A stretch of DNA of 64,000 bases from Lachnospiraceae bacterium (GTDB lineage Bacteria; Bacillota; Clostridia; Lachnospirales; Lachnospiraceae). Both the position numbers and the translations under genes were made by a program. Shown here one piece after another: positions 49,012 to 58,670 of this stretch. The DNA lies in NCBI GenBank assembly GCA_900168235.1, contig FUZG01000004.1:124001-188000 (forward strand), written 5' to 3'. Numbering within the stretch: position 1 is the first letter of the stretch; the number at the start of each line of letters is the position of its first letter. The notes below the pieces were generated by a model. That model saw only the letters and a list, made by a program, of their open reading frames with translations. It made no database searches and was not told the DNA's origin.

Positions 49012-51024
49012 TCAGACAATTCTCTTGAACTTCTTTTCCATTTCCTGCTTTGACATCTGAATGACTGTAGGACGTCCATGAGGGCAGTTATAGGGATTTT
49101 CACAGGACAAAAGCTTGTCTATGAGTTCCTCTGCTTCCATCATAGAAAGCCTGTTATTTCCCTTAACAGCGGCTTTACAAGCCATTGTAGCGATCCTGTC
49201 ATGAATGAGGCTTATCTCAGAAAGCTTTGTACCGTCCTGAAGCTCATCAAGGAGTGATATAAATACGTCCTTTTCCTGAAGACCGTACATATCCTCCGGA
49301 ATCGCACGGATGGCAAATTCATTTCCGCCGAAAGCCTCTATCTCAAATCCCATTTCCTTGAATTTATCCATATATTTATCAAGGATAAGCCTGTGAGCGC
49401 CGTCAAGGGTGATTATCCTTGGCGGATTGCATATCTGGGTCGTTACCTCGTGTTCTTCAAACTGCTTCATGAAATGCTCATAATTGACCTTTTCGTGGGC
49501 AGCATGCTGATCGATCATCATCATGGTGTCCCTGTACTCGATTATCCAGTAAGTATCAAAGACCTGTCCCACGATGCGAAATTCCTGCGAAGCCTTACGT
49601 GTCAGTATCTTTTCCTCAAATAGATCCAGCTGCTTCGGTTTTTCTTCTGTTATATCAGCAGTCTTATTCTCTTTGATCTCCGGCTCGATAACTTCCTGAG
49701 GTTTTATGGCAGCGGCTTCCTTCAGAACTGCTCTGGATGTTGCCATCTCAGATGCAAAAGTTCTTTCTAAAGGTGCAGAATTTTGTACATATTTATTCTC
49801 ATCAGAAGCTCCTTCATGCAATACCTCTGATTTCAGGCTTTCCTGCTTAAAAGAAACGGATGAAGACGGCCATTTAGCTACAGGAACACGTGAGATTGGC
49901 GGCTTTGAATATGAAGGGATCTCTACACGTACAGGCTCAGACTTTTTCTGGAAGGGTTCCGGCGCATGCTTCGGTGCCTGCGGAGGCGGTGCGGGACGAT
50001 CGTAATCCTTTCCAAATGTAAATCGATTTATAAGCTCTTTTCCGCCAAGGACAGAACGAACGCTTTCCCTTATAAAATCATACACGGAAGATGTTTCAGA
50101 AAACTTGATCTCCATTTTCCGGGGATGAACATTCACGTCGAGTTCATCAGGCGGAACCGTAAGAGACAATGCACAGAACGGGAATCTATGCTGCATCAGA
50201 AATCCCGCATAGCCGTCTTCCAGAGCCTTTGCAAAGGTCTTATCCTTAACGTATCGTCCATTTACGAAGTAATTCTCCATGGCACGGCTGTTTCTGGCTA
50301 CCACAGGCTTTGCAAGGTAACCCGTGAGGCTCATTCCGGACTGCTCAGCTTCTACCGGAAGAAGTGCGTCTGCAATATCACGTCCATAAATCCTGTAGAC
50401 TACTTCCTTCAGATCACCGTTTCCCTGCGTCACGAGCTTATTACTGCCATTAACCGTGTATTTGAAAGAAATATCAGGACGGACCATCGCCATTTCTTCA
50501 ACAAGTGCTGTAACGTATCCTGCCTCAGTCATTGGGCTCTTAAGAAACTTTTTTCTGGCAGGAGTATTATAAAAAATATTCCTCACAACGAAGGTTGTAC
50601 CATCAGGTACTCCGGCTTCATCGAGGGAGACTTCTGTTCCTCCGTTTATCTGATAACGCGCTCCAGTAACCGAATCAGCGGTCTTTGTCATGATCTCGAC
50701 TTCTGATATCGATGCAATACTGGGAAGGGCTTCACCACGGAATCCAAGACTGCTTATGGACATCAGATCTTCGATTTTTCTAAGCTTACTGGTCGCATGA
50801 GGAAGAAACGCTGTACGCACCTGATCCAACGGGATACCACTGCCATTATCAGTGACACGGATAAGGTCGATTCCGCCGTTTTTGATCTCAACAGAAATAG
50901 CAGTTGCTCCTGCATCCAGCGCATTTTCCATGAGTTCTTTTACGACAGATGCAGGTCTTTCAATGACCTCGCCTGCCGCGATCCTGTCTATAGTCTTGTC
51001 ATCCAGAACTTTAATCTCACTCAA
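49012..51024 (-). CDS. mutL: DNA mismatch repair protein MutL
   Basis: 670-residue GHKL ATPase and endonuclease of mismatch repair. The N-terminal ATPase has DRIAAGEVIERP, ELMENALDAGA and GFRGEAL. The C-terminal part has DQHAAHEKVNYE, the DQHA(x)2E(x)4E metal motif, and CPHGRPT, so it is a nicking-competent MutL, as expected in a species without MutH. A Pro/Glu/Ser-rich linker (about 330-480) joins the halves. The start codon is TTG at 51024, with GGGAGG 9 nt before it. It lies 32 bp after mutS. Confidence 0.97.
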   Translation of the reverse strand: MSEIKVLDDKTIDRIAAGEVIERPASVVKELMENALDAGATAISVEIKNGGIDLIRVTDNGSGIPLDQVRTAFLPHATSKLRKIEDLMSISSLGFRGEALPSIASISEVEIMTKTADSVTGARYQINGGTEVSLDEAGVPDGTTFVVRNIFYNTPARKKFLKSPMTEAGYVTALVEEMAMVRPDISFKYTVNGSNKLVTQGNGDLKEVVYRIYGRDIADALLPVEAEQSGMSLTGYLAKPVVARNSRAMENYFVNGRYVKDKTFAKALEDGYAGFLMQHRFPFCALSLTVPPDELDVNVHPRKMEIKFSETSSVYDFIRESVRSVLGGKELINRFTFGKDYDRPAPPPQAPKHAPEPFQKKSEPVRVEIPSYSKPPISRVPVAKWPSSSVSFKQESLKSEVLHEGASDENKYVQNSAPLERTFASEMATSRAVLKEAAAIKPQEVIEPEIKENKTADITEEKPKQLDLFEEKILTRKASQEFRIVGQVFDTYWIIEYRDTMMMIDQHAAHEKVNYEHFMKQFEEHEVTTQICNPPRIITLDGAHRLILDKYMDKFKEMGFEIEAFGGNEFAIRAIPEDMYGLQEKDVFISLLDELQDGTKLSEISLIHDRIATMACKAAVKGNNRLSMMEAEELIDKLLSCENPYNCPHGRPTVIQMSKQEMEKKFKRIV

Positions 51025-51056
51025 CTCGAATTACCTCCCGGCTTTCCTGTGATTAT

Positions 51057-53750
51057 TCACACCTTCCAGCGATTATTCAGATCATTCTGAAGTTTATACA
51101 AAGTATTAAGTGCATCCATGGGCGTCATATGCGCAAGATCCAGCCCTTTAAGCTCGTCAAGAATATCATTATCGCTCAGCGTATCAAATAATGACATCTG
51201 TCCGAGATCCACTTCATCCAGCTTTCTCTGTTTCTTTGCCTTTGAAATGACCTGCTCAGCGCTTTCCTCTGCGATAGCCTTGATATTATAAGTAATATCA
51301 TTATCCGAAAGCTCCGTCACGATATCATTCGCTCTGGAGATTACAGATTCGGGAACACCTGCAAGACGGGCAACATGGATACCATAGGATTTATCCGCGC
51401 CTCCGGGAACGATCTTTCGGAGAAATACCACATCATCTCCGTTTTCCTTTACAGCAAAACAGAAATTGTTGATACCTGCAACTTTTCCTTCAAGCTCGGT
51501 AAGCTCATGATAATGTGTGGCAAAAAGTGTCTTTGCGCCAAGCCTCTTTTTATCAGCAATATGTTCAACAACCGCCCATGCAATGCTGAGTCCGTCAAAA
51601 GTCGAGGTTCCTCTGCCTATCTCATCAAGAATGAGCAGAGAATTTTTGGTTGCATTTCGAAGAATATTTGCGACTTCGTTCATTTCTACCATGAAAGTAG
51701 ACTGACCGCTTGCCAGATCATCAGATGCTCCGACACGTGTAAATATCCTGTCAACGATACAGATATCCGCATCCTCTGCAGGAACGAAAGAACCAAGTGC
51801 GGCCATCAGCACTATAAGCGCGCACTGACGCATGTATGTGGACTTACCTGCCATATTCGGTCCGGTGATGATGGAGATCATATTTTTATTCTGATCAAGA
51901 GTCACATTATTCGGTACAAAAGTACCCTGATCGATCATCTTTTCAACAACAGGGTGACGGCCATTCTTTATCTTAAGCACGCCCTTTGTATTGATCTTTG
52001 GGCGGATATACTGACCGTGCTCTGCCGTATATGAAAGAGACTGGAGAACATCTACCATCGCAACAGCCTTTGCAGTCGTAAGAATCCTTTCTACATTTGA
52101 TCCGATTTCCTTACGAACCTCGTCGAATAGCTCGTACTCCAAAGAAGTTAGCCTGTCTTCCGCATTAAGGATAGTGTCTTCAAGCTTCTTTAATTCATCT
52201 GTTATAAAACGCTCTCCGCCCGTAAGAGTCTGCTTACGTACATAGTCCTGAGGAACCTGTGACAAAAATGAGTTAGTCACTTCAAATGCGTATCCAAAAA
52301 CCTTACTGAACTTGATCTTTAGATTTTTGATGCCCGTTCTCTCGCGTTCGCGTTCCTCCAGCTCCATAAGCCACTGCTTACCGTTTCTGCTGGCGCCGCG
52401 GAGTCTGTCAACTTCTTCATTATATCCGTCACGGATGATTCCGCCTTCCTTCTGGGCGATCGGCGGTTCCTCCACGATTGCGCGTCCGATGAGATCTGTC
52501 AGATCTTCCAGTCCGTCAATATTTCCTGCAAGCTCCTGTAAAAGTGATGTATTAAAGTCAGCTAACACATTCTTGATCGGAGTAAGCATGGAAAGCGAGC
52601 CATGAAGAGCTACAAGATCCCTGGGATTCGCAGAACCGTAAGTCACCTTACAGATAAGACGCTCCAGATCATAGATAGCACTCATGTACTCTCTCAATTC
52701 ATCACGATCCATGATCCGGGAATTAAATTCCTCTACTGCATCAAGTCTTCTGTTTATCTCGTCAGGATCGATAAGCGGTTCTTCGATAAGATTCTTTAAC
52801 TTTCTTGCTCCCATTGCAGTTCTTGTGTGATCCAGAACCCACAGGAGACTACCTCTCTTTCTCTTTTCACGAAGAGTTTCACAGAGCTCCAGATTACGCC
52901 TTGTTGAAGAATCTATCACAAGGAAATTTGAAGTTGTGTAGGGAGTGATCTTCAAAATATTTGAAAGATCATTTTTCTGCGTCTCAATGAGGTAAGTGAG
53001 TACAGCACCTGCCGCACGGATACCAGCAGGATAATCAATAAGACCGAGTCCCTCAAGACTCTTCACGCGGAAGTGCGACAGAACAGCCTCTCCCGCATTT
53101 CTGTCCTCGAAATAACGCGCATCCAGCGGATTTACCGCTATCTCTAATCTGGTCTTCAGATCCTCGATATTGACTCCGCTCATAAAGAGCTCAGAATTGC
53201 AGATGATCTCTTTTGGTGAAAATTTTGATATCTCATCCATAAGACGGCTTATGGAATCGACCTCTGTCACAAAAAAATCTCCCGTGGTAACATCCGCCAC
53301 CGAGAGACCAAAATGATCCGCCACATAGACTATGGCCATCAGATAATTATTTTCACCTTCATCAATGGACTGCATGTCCATATTGGTTCCGGGAGTTACG
53401 ACTCTTGTAACCTCACGCTTAACAATGCCCTTTGCACTCTTCGGGTCCTCGATCTGTTCACAGATAGCCACCTTGTACCCTCTGGATACAAGGCGGTTAA
53501 GGTAACTGTCTAATGCATGAAAAGGAACACCACACATAGGTGCGCGCTCCGGCAGACCACATGACTTTCCTGTAAGAGTGAGCTCAAGCTCTTCTGAAAC
53601 AGTCTTTGCATCATCAAAGAACATCTCATAGAAGTCTCCGAGCCTGTAGAAAAGAATACAGCCGGGATACTGCTGTTTTGTGGTCAGATAGTGCTGCATC
53701 ATGGGTGAAACCTGATCCATAATCTCATTTATGTCCATCTTTTCTGTCAT
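51057..53750 (-). CDS. mutS: DNA mismatch repair protein MutS
   Basis: 897-residue mismatch recognition ATPase. Domain I carries YRLGDFYEMFFDDA, the mismatch-wedge Phe-x-Glu being in FYEMF; the Walker A GPNMAGKSTYMRQ, DEIGRGTSTFDG and FATHYHEL lie in the C-terminal ATPase. It is of ordinary MutS1 length. It binds mispairs and recruits MutL from the next gene. RBS GAAAGGAA precedes ATG 53750. It follows miaB by 34 bp. Confidence 0.97.
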   Translation of the reverse strand: MTEKMDINEIMDQVSPMMQHYLTTKQQYPGCILFYRLGDFYEMFFDDAKTVSEELELTLTGKSCGLPERAPMCGVPFHALDSYLNRLVSRGYKVAICEQIEDPKSAKGIVKREVTRVVTPGTNMDMQSIDEGENNYLMAIVYVADHFGLSVADVTTGDFFVTEVDSISRLMDEISKFSPKEIICNSELFMSGVNIEDLKTRLEIAVNPLDARYFEDRNAGEAVLSHFRVKSLEGLGLIDYPAGIRAAGAVLTYLIETQKNDLSNILKITPYTTSNFLVIDSSTRRNLELCETLREKRKRGSLLWVLDHTRTAMGARKLKNLIEEPLIDPDEINRRLDAVEEFNSRIMDRDELREYMSAIYDLERLICKVTYGSANPRDLVALHGSLSMLTPIKNVLADFNTSLLQELAGNIDGLEDLTDLIGRAIVEEPPIAQKEGGIIRDGYNEEVDRLRGASRNGKQWLMELEERERERTGIKNLKIKFSKVFGYAFEVTNSFLSQVPQDYVRKQTLTGGERFITDELKKLEDTILNAEDRLTSLEYELFDEVRKEIGSNVERILTTAKAVAMVDVLQSLSYTAEHGQYIRPKINTKGVLKIKNGRHPVVEKMIDQGTFVPNNVTLDQNKNMISIITGPNMAGKSTYMRQCALIVLMAALGSFVPAEDADICIVDRIFTRVGASDDLASGQSTFMVEMNEVANILRNATKNSLLILDEIGRGTSTFDGLSIAWAVVEHIADKKRLGAKTLFATHYHELTELEGKVAGINNFCFAVKENGDDVVFLRKIVPGGADKSYGIHVARLAGVPESVISRANDIVTELSDNDITYNIKAIAEESAEQVISKAKKQRKLDEVDLGQMSLFDTLSDNDILDELKGLDLAHMTPMDALNTLYKLQNDLNNRWKV

Positions 53751-53784
53751 TTCCTTTCATGCAGATCATCAGTCGAAACTGTTT

Positions 53785-55191
53785 TTAGTCGACCATTGTT
53801 CCCAGATAATAGAATCCAAGACACTGATCCAGGTGAACTGTTACTATATTTCCGATAAGAGAAGCATCTCCCTTGAAATGAACCACGTGGTTCTGGGAAA
53901 TTCTTCCTGTTACCATTGAAGGATCCTTTTCATTTACAGATTCAACAAGAACAGTCATTGTCTGTCCTTCAAATCTCTGAACCTGCTCCTTTGATACATC
54001 CTGAACTGTCTTTAATACTCTGTCAAATTCAACATGAACAGTATCGGGATCTACCTGATCAGGCATAGATGCCGCAGGAGTTCCTGTTCTCTTTGAATAG
54101 ATAAATGTAAATGCACCGTCAAAACGTGCCTTCTTTATAACGTCGATAGTCTCATCAACATCCTCATGAGTCTCACCCGGGAATCCAACGATAATGTCTG
54201 TTGTGACCGCGAGATCAGGCATAGCTTCTCTCATCTTACGGATGATCTCAAGAAACTCTTCCTTTGTGTAATGGCGGTTCATTTTTTCAAGAAGCCTTGA
54301 GCTTCCTGACTGCATTGCAAGATGCAGATGACGACAAATTTTTGTAGAGTTTGCCATTACGTCGATGAGTTCATCAGAAAGATCCTTAGGGTGTGATGAC
54401 ATGAAACGGATTCTCTCAAGTCCCTCGATCTTTTCAACTTCTCTAAGAAGTTCAGGGAAAGTAATAGCAGGCTCAAGTCCTTTTCCGTAGGAATTTACAT
54501 TCTGTCCGAGGAGCATTACTTCCTTCACTCCATCAGCCACAAGTCTCTCGATCTCACGAATGATGTCCTTAGGATCACGGCTTCTCTCACGTCCTCTTAC
54601 ATATGGCACGATACAGTAACTGCAGAAATTATTGCAGCCAAACATGATATTTACACCGCTCTTGAAAGAATACTTTCTCTTAACAGGAAGATCCTCGATG
54701 ATCTCCTGTGTATCCTTCCAGATATCGATTATCTGAGTACCTGACTCAAATCTGGAAACCAGAAGCTCCGCGAACTTAAAGATATTGTGTGTTCCAAAGA
54801 TCAGATCAACATAACGGTAGCTCTGACGGATCTTTTCGATGACAAGATCTTCCTGCATCATGCATCCGCAAAGGCAGATAAGAAGCTCAGGATTCTTATC
54901 CTTTAATCCCTTGAGCACACCGAGACGTCCGAAAACTCTCTGATCCGCATTATCACGGACTGTACATGTATTATAAAGGATAATATCAGCTTCTTCCTCT
55001 GCTTCAGCCTTGATATATCCAATGTTTTCAAGGATTCCGGAAAGCTTCTCGGAGTCTCTCTCATTCATCTGGCAGCCAAAAGTCTGCACGAAATATCTTA
55101 AAGGTCTGCCAAGACTTTCACTCTTTTTCTTCAGTATTTCTGAAGCTTCACTCATAAAGTCATACTGTTTTCTGGTTTCTTCTGCGTTCAT
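53785..55191 (-). CDS. miaB: tRNA-2-methylthio-N6-dimethylallyladenosine synthase
   Basis: 468-residue radical-SAM methylthiotransferase that converts i6A37 to ms2i6A37. The N-terminal UPF0004 domain binds the second Fe-S cluster through Cys40, Cys76 and Cys110 (TFGCQMNERDS, YNTCTVRD, CLCGCMMQ). The radical-SAM motif is CNNFCSYC (Cys186, 190, 193), and a TRAM domain spans ~400-468. It is first of miaB-mutS-mutL-miaA. No strong RBS: the best is GAAAGATA. The N-terminal 30 residues are unusually long and basic/acidic but present in relatives. Confidence 0.96.
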   Translation of the reverse strand: MNAEETRKQYDFMSEASEILKKKSESLGRPLRYFVQTFGCQMNERDSEKLSGILENIGYIKAEAEEEADIILYNTCTVRDNADQRVFGRLGVLKGLKDKNPELLICLCGCMMQEDLVIEKIRQSYRYVDLIFGTHNIFKFAELLVSRFESGTQIIDIWKDTQEIIEDLPVKRKYSFKSGVNIMFGCNNFCSYCIVPYVRGRERSRDPKDIIREIERLVADGVKEVMLLGQNVNSYGKGLEPAITFPELLREVEKIEGLERIRFMSSHPKDLSDELIDVMANSTKICRHLHLAMQSGSSRLLEKMNRHYTKEEFLEIIRKMREAMPDLAVTTDIIVGFPGETHEDVDETIDVIKKARFDGAFTFIYSKRTGTPAASMPDQVDPDTVHVEFDRVLKTVQDVSKEQVQRFEGQTMTVLVESVNEKDPSMVTGRISQNHVVHFKGDASLIGNIVTVHLDQCLGFYYLGTMVD

Positions 55192-55225
55192 ATTCTTATC
55201 TTTCTAAAATCACGTAAAACTATCT

Positions 55226-55807
55226 TTAATATCCTATGATCCTCTCTTCCGTGATAACCATATCAACAGGAAGATCAAGCGCACCATGAGGTACATTTTC
55301 CACTATCTGAAGCTCAAAGGCAAGTGCGGCATTTGGTACACCGCCGAGACCTGATAAAAACCGGTCATAATAACCCATTCCGTATCCCATTCTATGCCTT
55401 TCTCCATCGAAAGCCACACCGGGGATAATGATGAGATCAGGCTTTTCATACGTACTCTTCCATGAAGCAAGAGGTTCAGGAATACCATGACGGTCAGGCA
55501 CAAGACCGTTAAGGTCATTTATCTCATAAAACTTCATTTCCGTATCGCTCATAACCCGTGGGATAAAAATACGTTTCCCCATTGAAAGCGCATGAAGAAT
55601 CATGAAATCCGTTTTTACCTCTGTGGAATATCCATAAAAGAAGAAAATCTTTTCTGCTTTCTTCCAAATATTGAGTTCAAAAAGACTGGTCTCAATACTT
55701 TCAGACTTTTCACATATCTCATCAGAAGATAACGAATTTCTTATGGACAAAATTTTTCTTCTAAGTGCCTTTTTTTGTACTTTTATCAGTTCGGCATCAC
55801 TCTGCAT
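55226..55807 (-). CDS. 5-formyltetrahydrofolate cyclo-ligase
   Basis: 193-residue cytosolic enzyme that converts 5-formyl-THF to 5,10-methenyl-THF with ATP. The family motif GMGYGMGYYDRFL (about 147-157 region, with RMGYGMGYYDRF) and an N-terminal ALRRKILSIRNSL are visible, as is the C-terminal VDMVITEERII. The start is ambiguous: GTG 55813 (overlapping the upstream stop as ATGTGA) or ATG 55807; the latter has AAGGAA 10 nt upstream and is used. It is directly downstream of the FAD-dependent oxidoreductase gene, overlapping or nearly so. Confidence 0.92.
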   Translation of the reverse strand: MQSDAELIKVQKKALRRKILSIRNSLSSDEICEKSESIETSLFELNIWKKAEKIFFFYGYSTEVKTDFMILHALSMGKRIFIPRVMSDTEMKFYEINDLNGLVPDRHGIPEPLASWKSTYEKPDLIIIPGVAFDGERHRMGYGMGYYDRFLSGLGGVPNAALAFELQIVENVPHGALDLPVDMVITEERIIGY

Positions 55808-55809
55808 TG

Positions 55810-57429
55810 TCACATATTTCCTTTATAAAATCTGACAACATTTTCCGCAGTTTTAAGACCATCCATAGCAGCAGACATGATACCGCCTGCATATCCCGCG
55901 CCTTCTCCTGCCGGGAACAGTCCATCTATCTCTGATTCACCGCTCTTTCGTCTGGGAATCCTTACCGGAGATGATGTGCGGCTTTCCACGCCTGCGAGGA
56001 TAACGTCAGGATCATCAAAACCACGTATCTTTCGACCAAACTGCTCCATTCCCTCAATGATGTCATGCGACAAAAATTCAGGAAGGACCTGTCGAAGATT
56101 TCCCATTCCTACAAGTCCGCAGCACTGAGGTTTAACCAAACCAAATTCTTCTGTTAAGCGGTTCTCACGGAAATCTTCAAATCTCTGGCACGGAATTTTT
56201 CCATTCGCTGCTTCAAAAGCCTTTTTCTCAAGCTCTCTCTGGAAAGCAATTCCGGCAAGCGGTTCTGAAGAACCGAAGTCCTCAGGAGTCACTGTCACAA
56301 CAATGGCACTGTTTGCATTTTCTCCGTCACGGGCTGAATAACTCATTCCATTCACGGCAAGCATACCCGGTTCACTGGATGCATTGACCACATAACCGCC
56401 CGGGCACATGCAGAATGAATAAACACCACGCCCGTCAGATGCCTTTGCAGTGACTTTATACGGAGATGCAGGAAGCTTATCAGAATAATCATCACCGTAC
56501 TGAGCTCTGTTTATGAGCTCCTGTCTATGCTGAACACGGACTCCCACCGCAAATGCCTTTGGTTCCAGACCTAATCCGTTCTCAAAAAGCATCGCAAAAG
56601 TATCACGTGCAGAATGACCCGGAGCAAGTATAACGCTTCCGCACTCAAGCCATTCGCTGTTATTCACCTGAACTTTACAGATTTTTCCGTCCGCATTTTT
56701 TTCATAACCTGTGAAGCAGGAATTAAACCGAACCTCTCCGCCGAGACGGATAACTTCCTCTCGAAGATTTTTTACAACGACACGGAGCACATCCGATCCG
56801 ATATGAGGCTTTGCATCAGTAAGGATTGCTTTATCAGCGCCGAACCGCACAAATGAATCCAGCACAAAACGGTTCCTTCCGGATTCATCATGAACAAGTG
56901 TGTTCAGCTTACCGTCTGAAAATGTACCTGCGCCGCCCTCACCGAACTGCGTATTGCTCTCAGGATCAAGCTCTCCGCCTTCCCAGAATTTCTTTACTTT
57001 ATCAGACCTCGTATCAACATCGGAACCTCTTTCAAGGACGATCGGACGAAGACCAGCCGATGCAAGGGATAACGCACAGAACATTCCCGCAGGACCAAAG
57101 CCCACGATCACAGGACGTCCATTTGACTCTGCGACTTTTTCTGCATCAGATGAATCCGCAGAAACTCTCGGAAGTCTGTACTCAGGAAGCTGATAAATGG
57201 ATACATCCCTGGAATTAGCCTTTTGAACCAGCTTTTTTTCGTTATGAGCTGTCACAAGTACTGAATATATGTAGAGGATGCGGTCTTTTCGACGGGCATC
57301 CACAGATTTTTTAAGGATCTTCAGATTCTGAAGTTCTTCCGGTCTGACATGAAGTGCACGTCCTGCTTTTTTCTTCAGTTCCTTCGGTTCCAGTTCATGA
57401 TCTGAACGGATCTGATTGATTCTGATCAT
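55810..57429 (-). CDS. FAD-dependent oxidoreductase (uncharacterised dehydrogenase family)
   Basis: 539-residue flavoprotein. A N-terminal ~90-residue domain (with LKKAGRALHV, KKSVDARRKDRILYIY) precedes the FAD-binding GFGPAGMFCALSLASAG at about 112-128 and the later GEGGAGTFSDGKL, CPGGYVVN and PAGEGAGYAGGI signatures of this family. Such proteins occur widely in Firmicutes; the physiological substrate is unknown. RBS GAAAGGAT precedes ATG 57429. It is adjacent to another flavoprotein, HI0933-like, upstream. Confidence 0.88.
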   Translation of the reverse strand: MIRINQIRSDHELEPKELKKKAGRALHVRPEELQNLKILKKSVDARRKDRILYIYSVLVTAHNEKKLVQKANSRDVSIYQLPEYRLPRVSADSSDAEKVAESNGRPVIVGFGPAGMFCALSLASAGLRPIVLERGSDVDTRSDKVKKFWEGGELDPESNTQFGEGGAGTFSDGKLNTLVHDESGRNRFVLDSFVRFGADKAILTDAKPHIGSDVLRVVVKNLREEVIRLGGEVRFNSCFTGYEKNADGKICKVQVNNSEWLECGSVILAPGHSARDTFAMLFENGLGLEPKAFAVGVRVQHRQELINRAQYGDDYSDKLPASPYKVTAKASDGRGVYSFCMCPGGYVVNASSEPGMLAVNGMSYSARDGENANSAIVVTVTPEDFGSSEPLAGIAFQRELEKKAFEAANGKIPCQRFEDFRENRLTEEFGLVKPQCCGLVGMGNLRQVLPEFLSHDIIEGMEQFGRKIRGFDDPDVILAGVESRTSSPVRIPRRKSGESEIDGLFPAGEGAGYAGGIMSAAMDGLKTAENVVRFYKGNM

Positions 57430-57444
57430 ATTAATCCTTTCTCA

Positions 57445-58656
57445 TTACTTCCCTGACGCCGTCATTCCGGCAATATATCCTGAGCTCCACGCCCACTGCA
57501 GGTTGTATCCTCCGCATATGCCGTCACAGTCGACAACTTCACCAACTGCAAAAAATCCAGGAACATCCTTTACTTCCAGCTCATCCGTGAGCTGATCCGC
57601 AAGTATTCCGCCAGAAGTGACCTGACACCGGTCAAATCCGCCTGTTCCCTTGATATTTACAGCAAGAAAACTGATGCATCCTGCAAGTCTGCGAACGTCT
57701 GCATCTTTCAGTTTTTTAACAGATGCGTCAATATTTATATCCGCCTGCTGCAAAATAACACGGCAGAGCTTCTCCGGGAAAACTCCGATAAGAAATTCAC
57801 TGCACTTTCTGCTGTCGAGACCGCTTCGTCTTCCATTAAGGAATGATACAACTTCCTCAAATGACATATCCGGCATAAAATTGAGAAGCACCTTAACTTT
57901 ATGTCCCTCTTTCAGCATACGACCTGCCTGCGCAGATAACTGAAATGTGCAGATTCCTGATATACCCTGATCAGTGAGCTGAAGTTCGCCTCTTGAAGAA
58001 TCAAGTTCTTTACCGTCACTCATTAGCTTAAGCGACGCTTCGACACGTACTCCTGCCACATTCTTAAACCACTTCTCAGTTCCCGTAAGATACGTAAGCG
58101 CCGGAAGTGCCTCATTAGAATGAACTCCAAGCTTCTCAGCAAGATAATATCCGTCTCCTGTAGATCCCGATTTCGGTGAAGCCTTTCCTCCGGTAGACAG
58201 TATTACAGCGTCAAAAAATTGATCATCTACAACGAATCCGTTTTTCTTTTTCTGAATGTTTCGCACCTGATGACCAAGGACAAGCTTTACTTTTCTCCTT
58301 ATAAGCTCCAGATACATTGCATCCTTTATGGCAGATGCCTGTTCAGAGAAGGGGTAATATCCTCCATAACGGACTCTTGGTAAGATACCGATGGACTCAA
58401 AAAATTCCACCGCTTTATTTTCATCAAATCTTTCCAGGACCTTTTTTACGAGACCTGTATCTCGCGCTGATCCGTGAAAGCAGTCTTCATTCATGACAGT
58501 GTTCGAAAAATTGCACTTTCCGTTTCCGGTCTGCAATATCTTTTTTCCAACCTGATCATTTCTTTCATACAACGTAACGGACGCACCCGCAGAGGCTGCC
58601 GTTATGGCAGCCATCATTCCGGATGCGCCTGCACCGATTACCGCTATATTTTTCAT
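57445..58656 (-). CDS. HI0933-like NAD(P)/FAD-dependent oxidoreductase
   Basis: 403-residue flavoprotein of the HI0933/YhiN family. The Rossmann motif VIGAGASGMMAAITAASAG starts at residue 5, the GNGKCNFSN motif follows near 48-56, and the C-terminal FFAVGEVVDCDGICGGYNLQ motif binds FAD. The function is not known; homologues occur in many bacteria. ATG 58656 follows GGAG by 6 nt; the longer frame to 58671 overlaps the upstream flippase stop. It is probably co-transcribed with the flippase upstream and the next flavoprotein. Confidence 0.9.
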   Translation of the reverse strand: MKNIAVIGAGASGMMAAITAASAGASVTLYERNDQVGKKILQTGNGKCNFSNTVMNEDCFHGSARDTGLVKKVLERFDENKAVEFFESIGILPRVRYGGYYPFSEQASAIKDAMYLELIRRKVKLVLGHQVRNIQKKKNGFVVDDQFFDAVILSTGGKASPKSGSTGDGYYLAEKLGVHSNEALPALTYLTGTEKWFKNVAGVRVEASLKLMSDGKELDSSRGELQLTDQGISGICTFQLSAQAGRMLKEGHKVKVLLNFMPDMSFEEVVSFLNGRRSGLDSRKCSEFLIGVFPEKLCRVILQQADINIDASVKKLKDADVRRLAGCISFLAVNIKGTGGFDRCQVTSGGILADQLTDELEVKDVPGFFAVGEVVDCDGICGGYNLQWAWSSGYIAGMTASGK

Positions 58657-58670
58657 ATAGTGCTCCATCA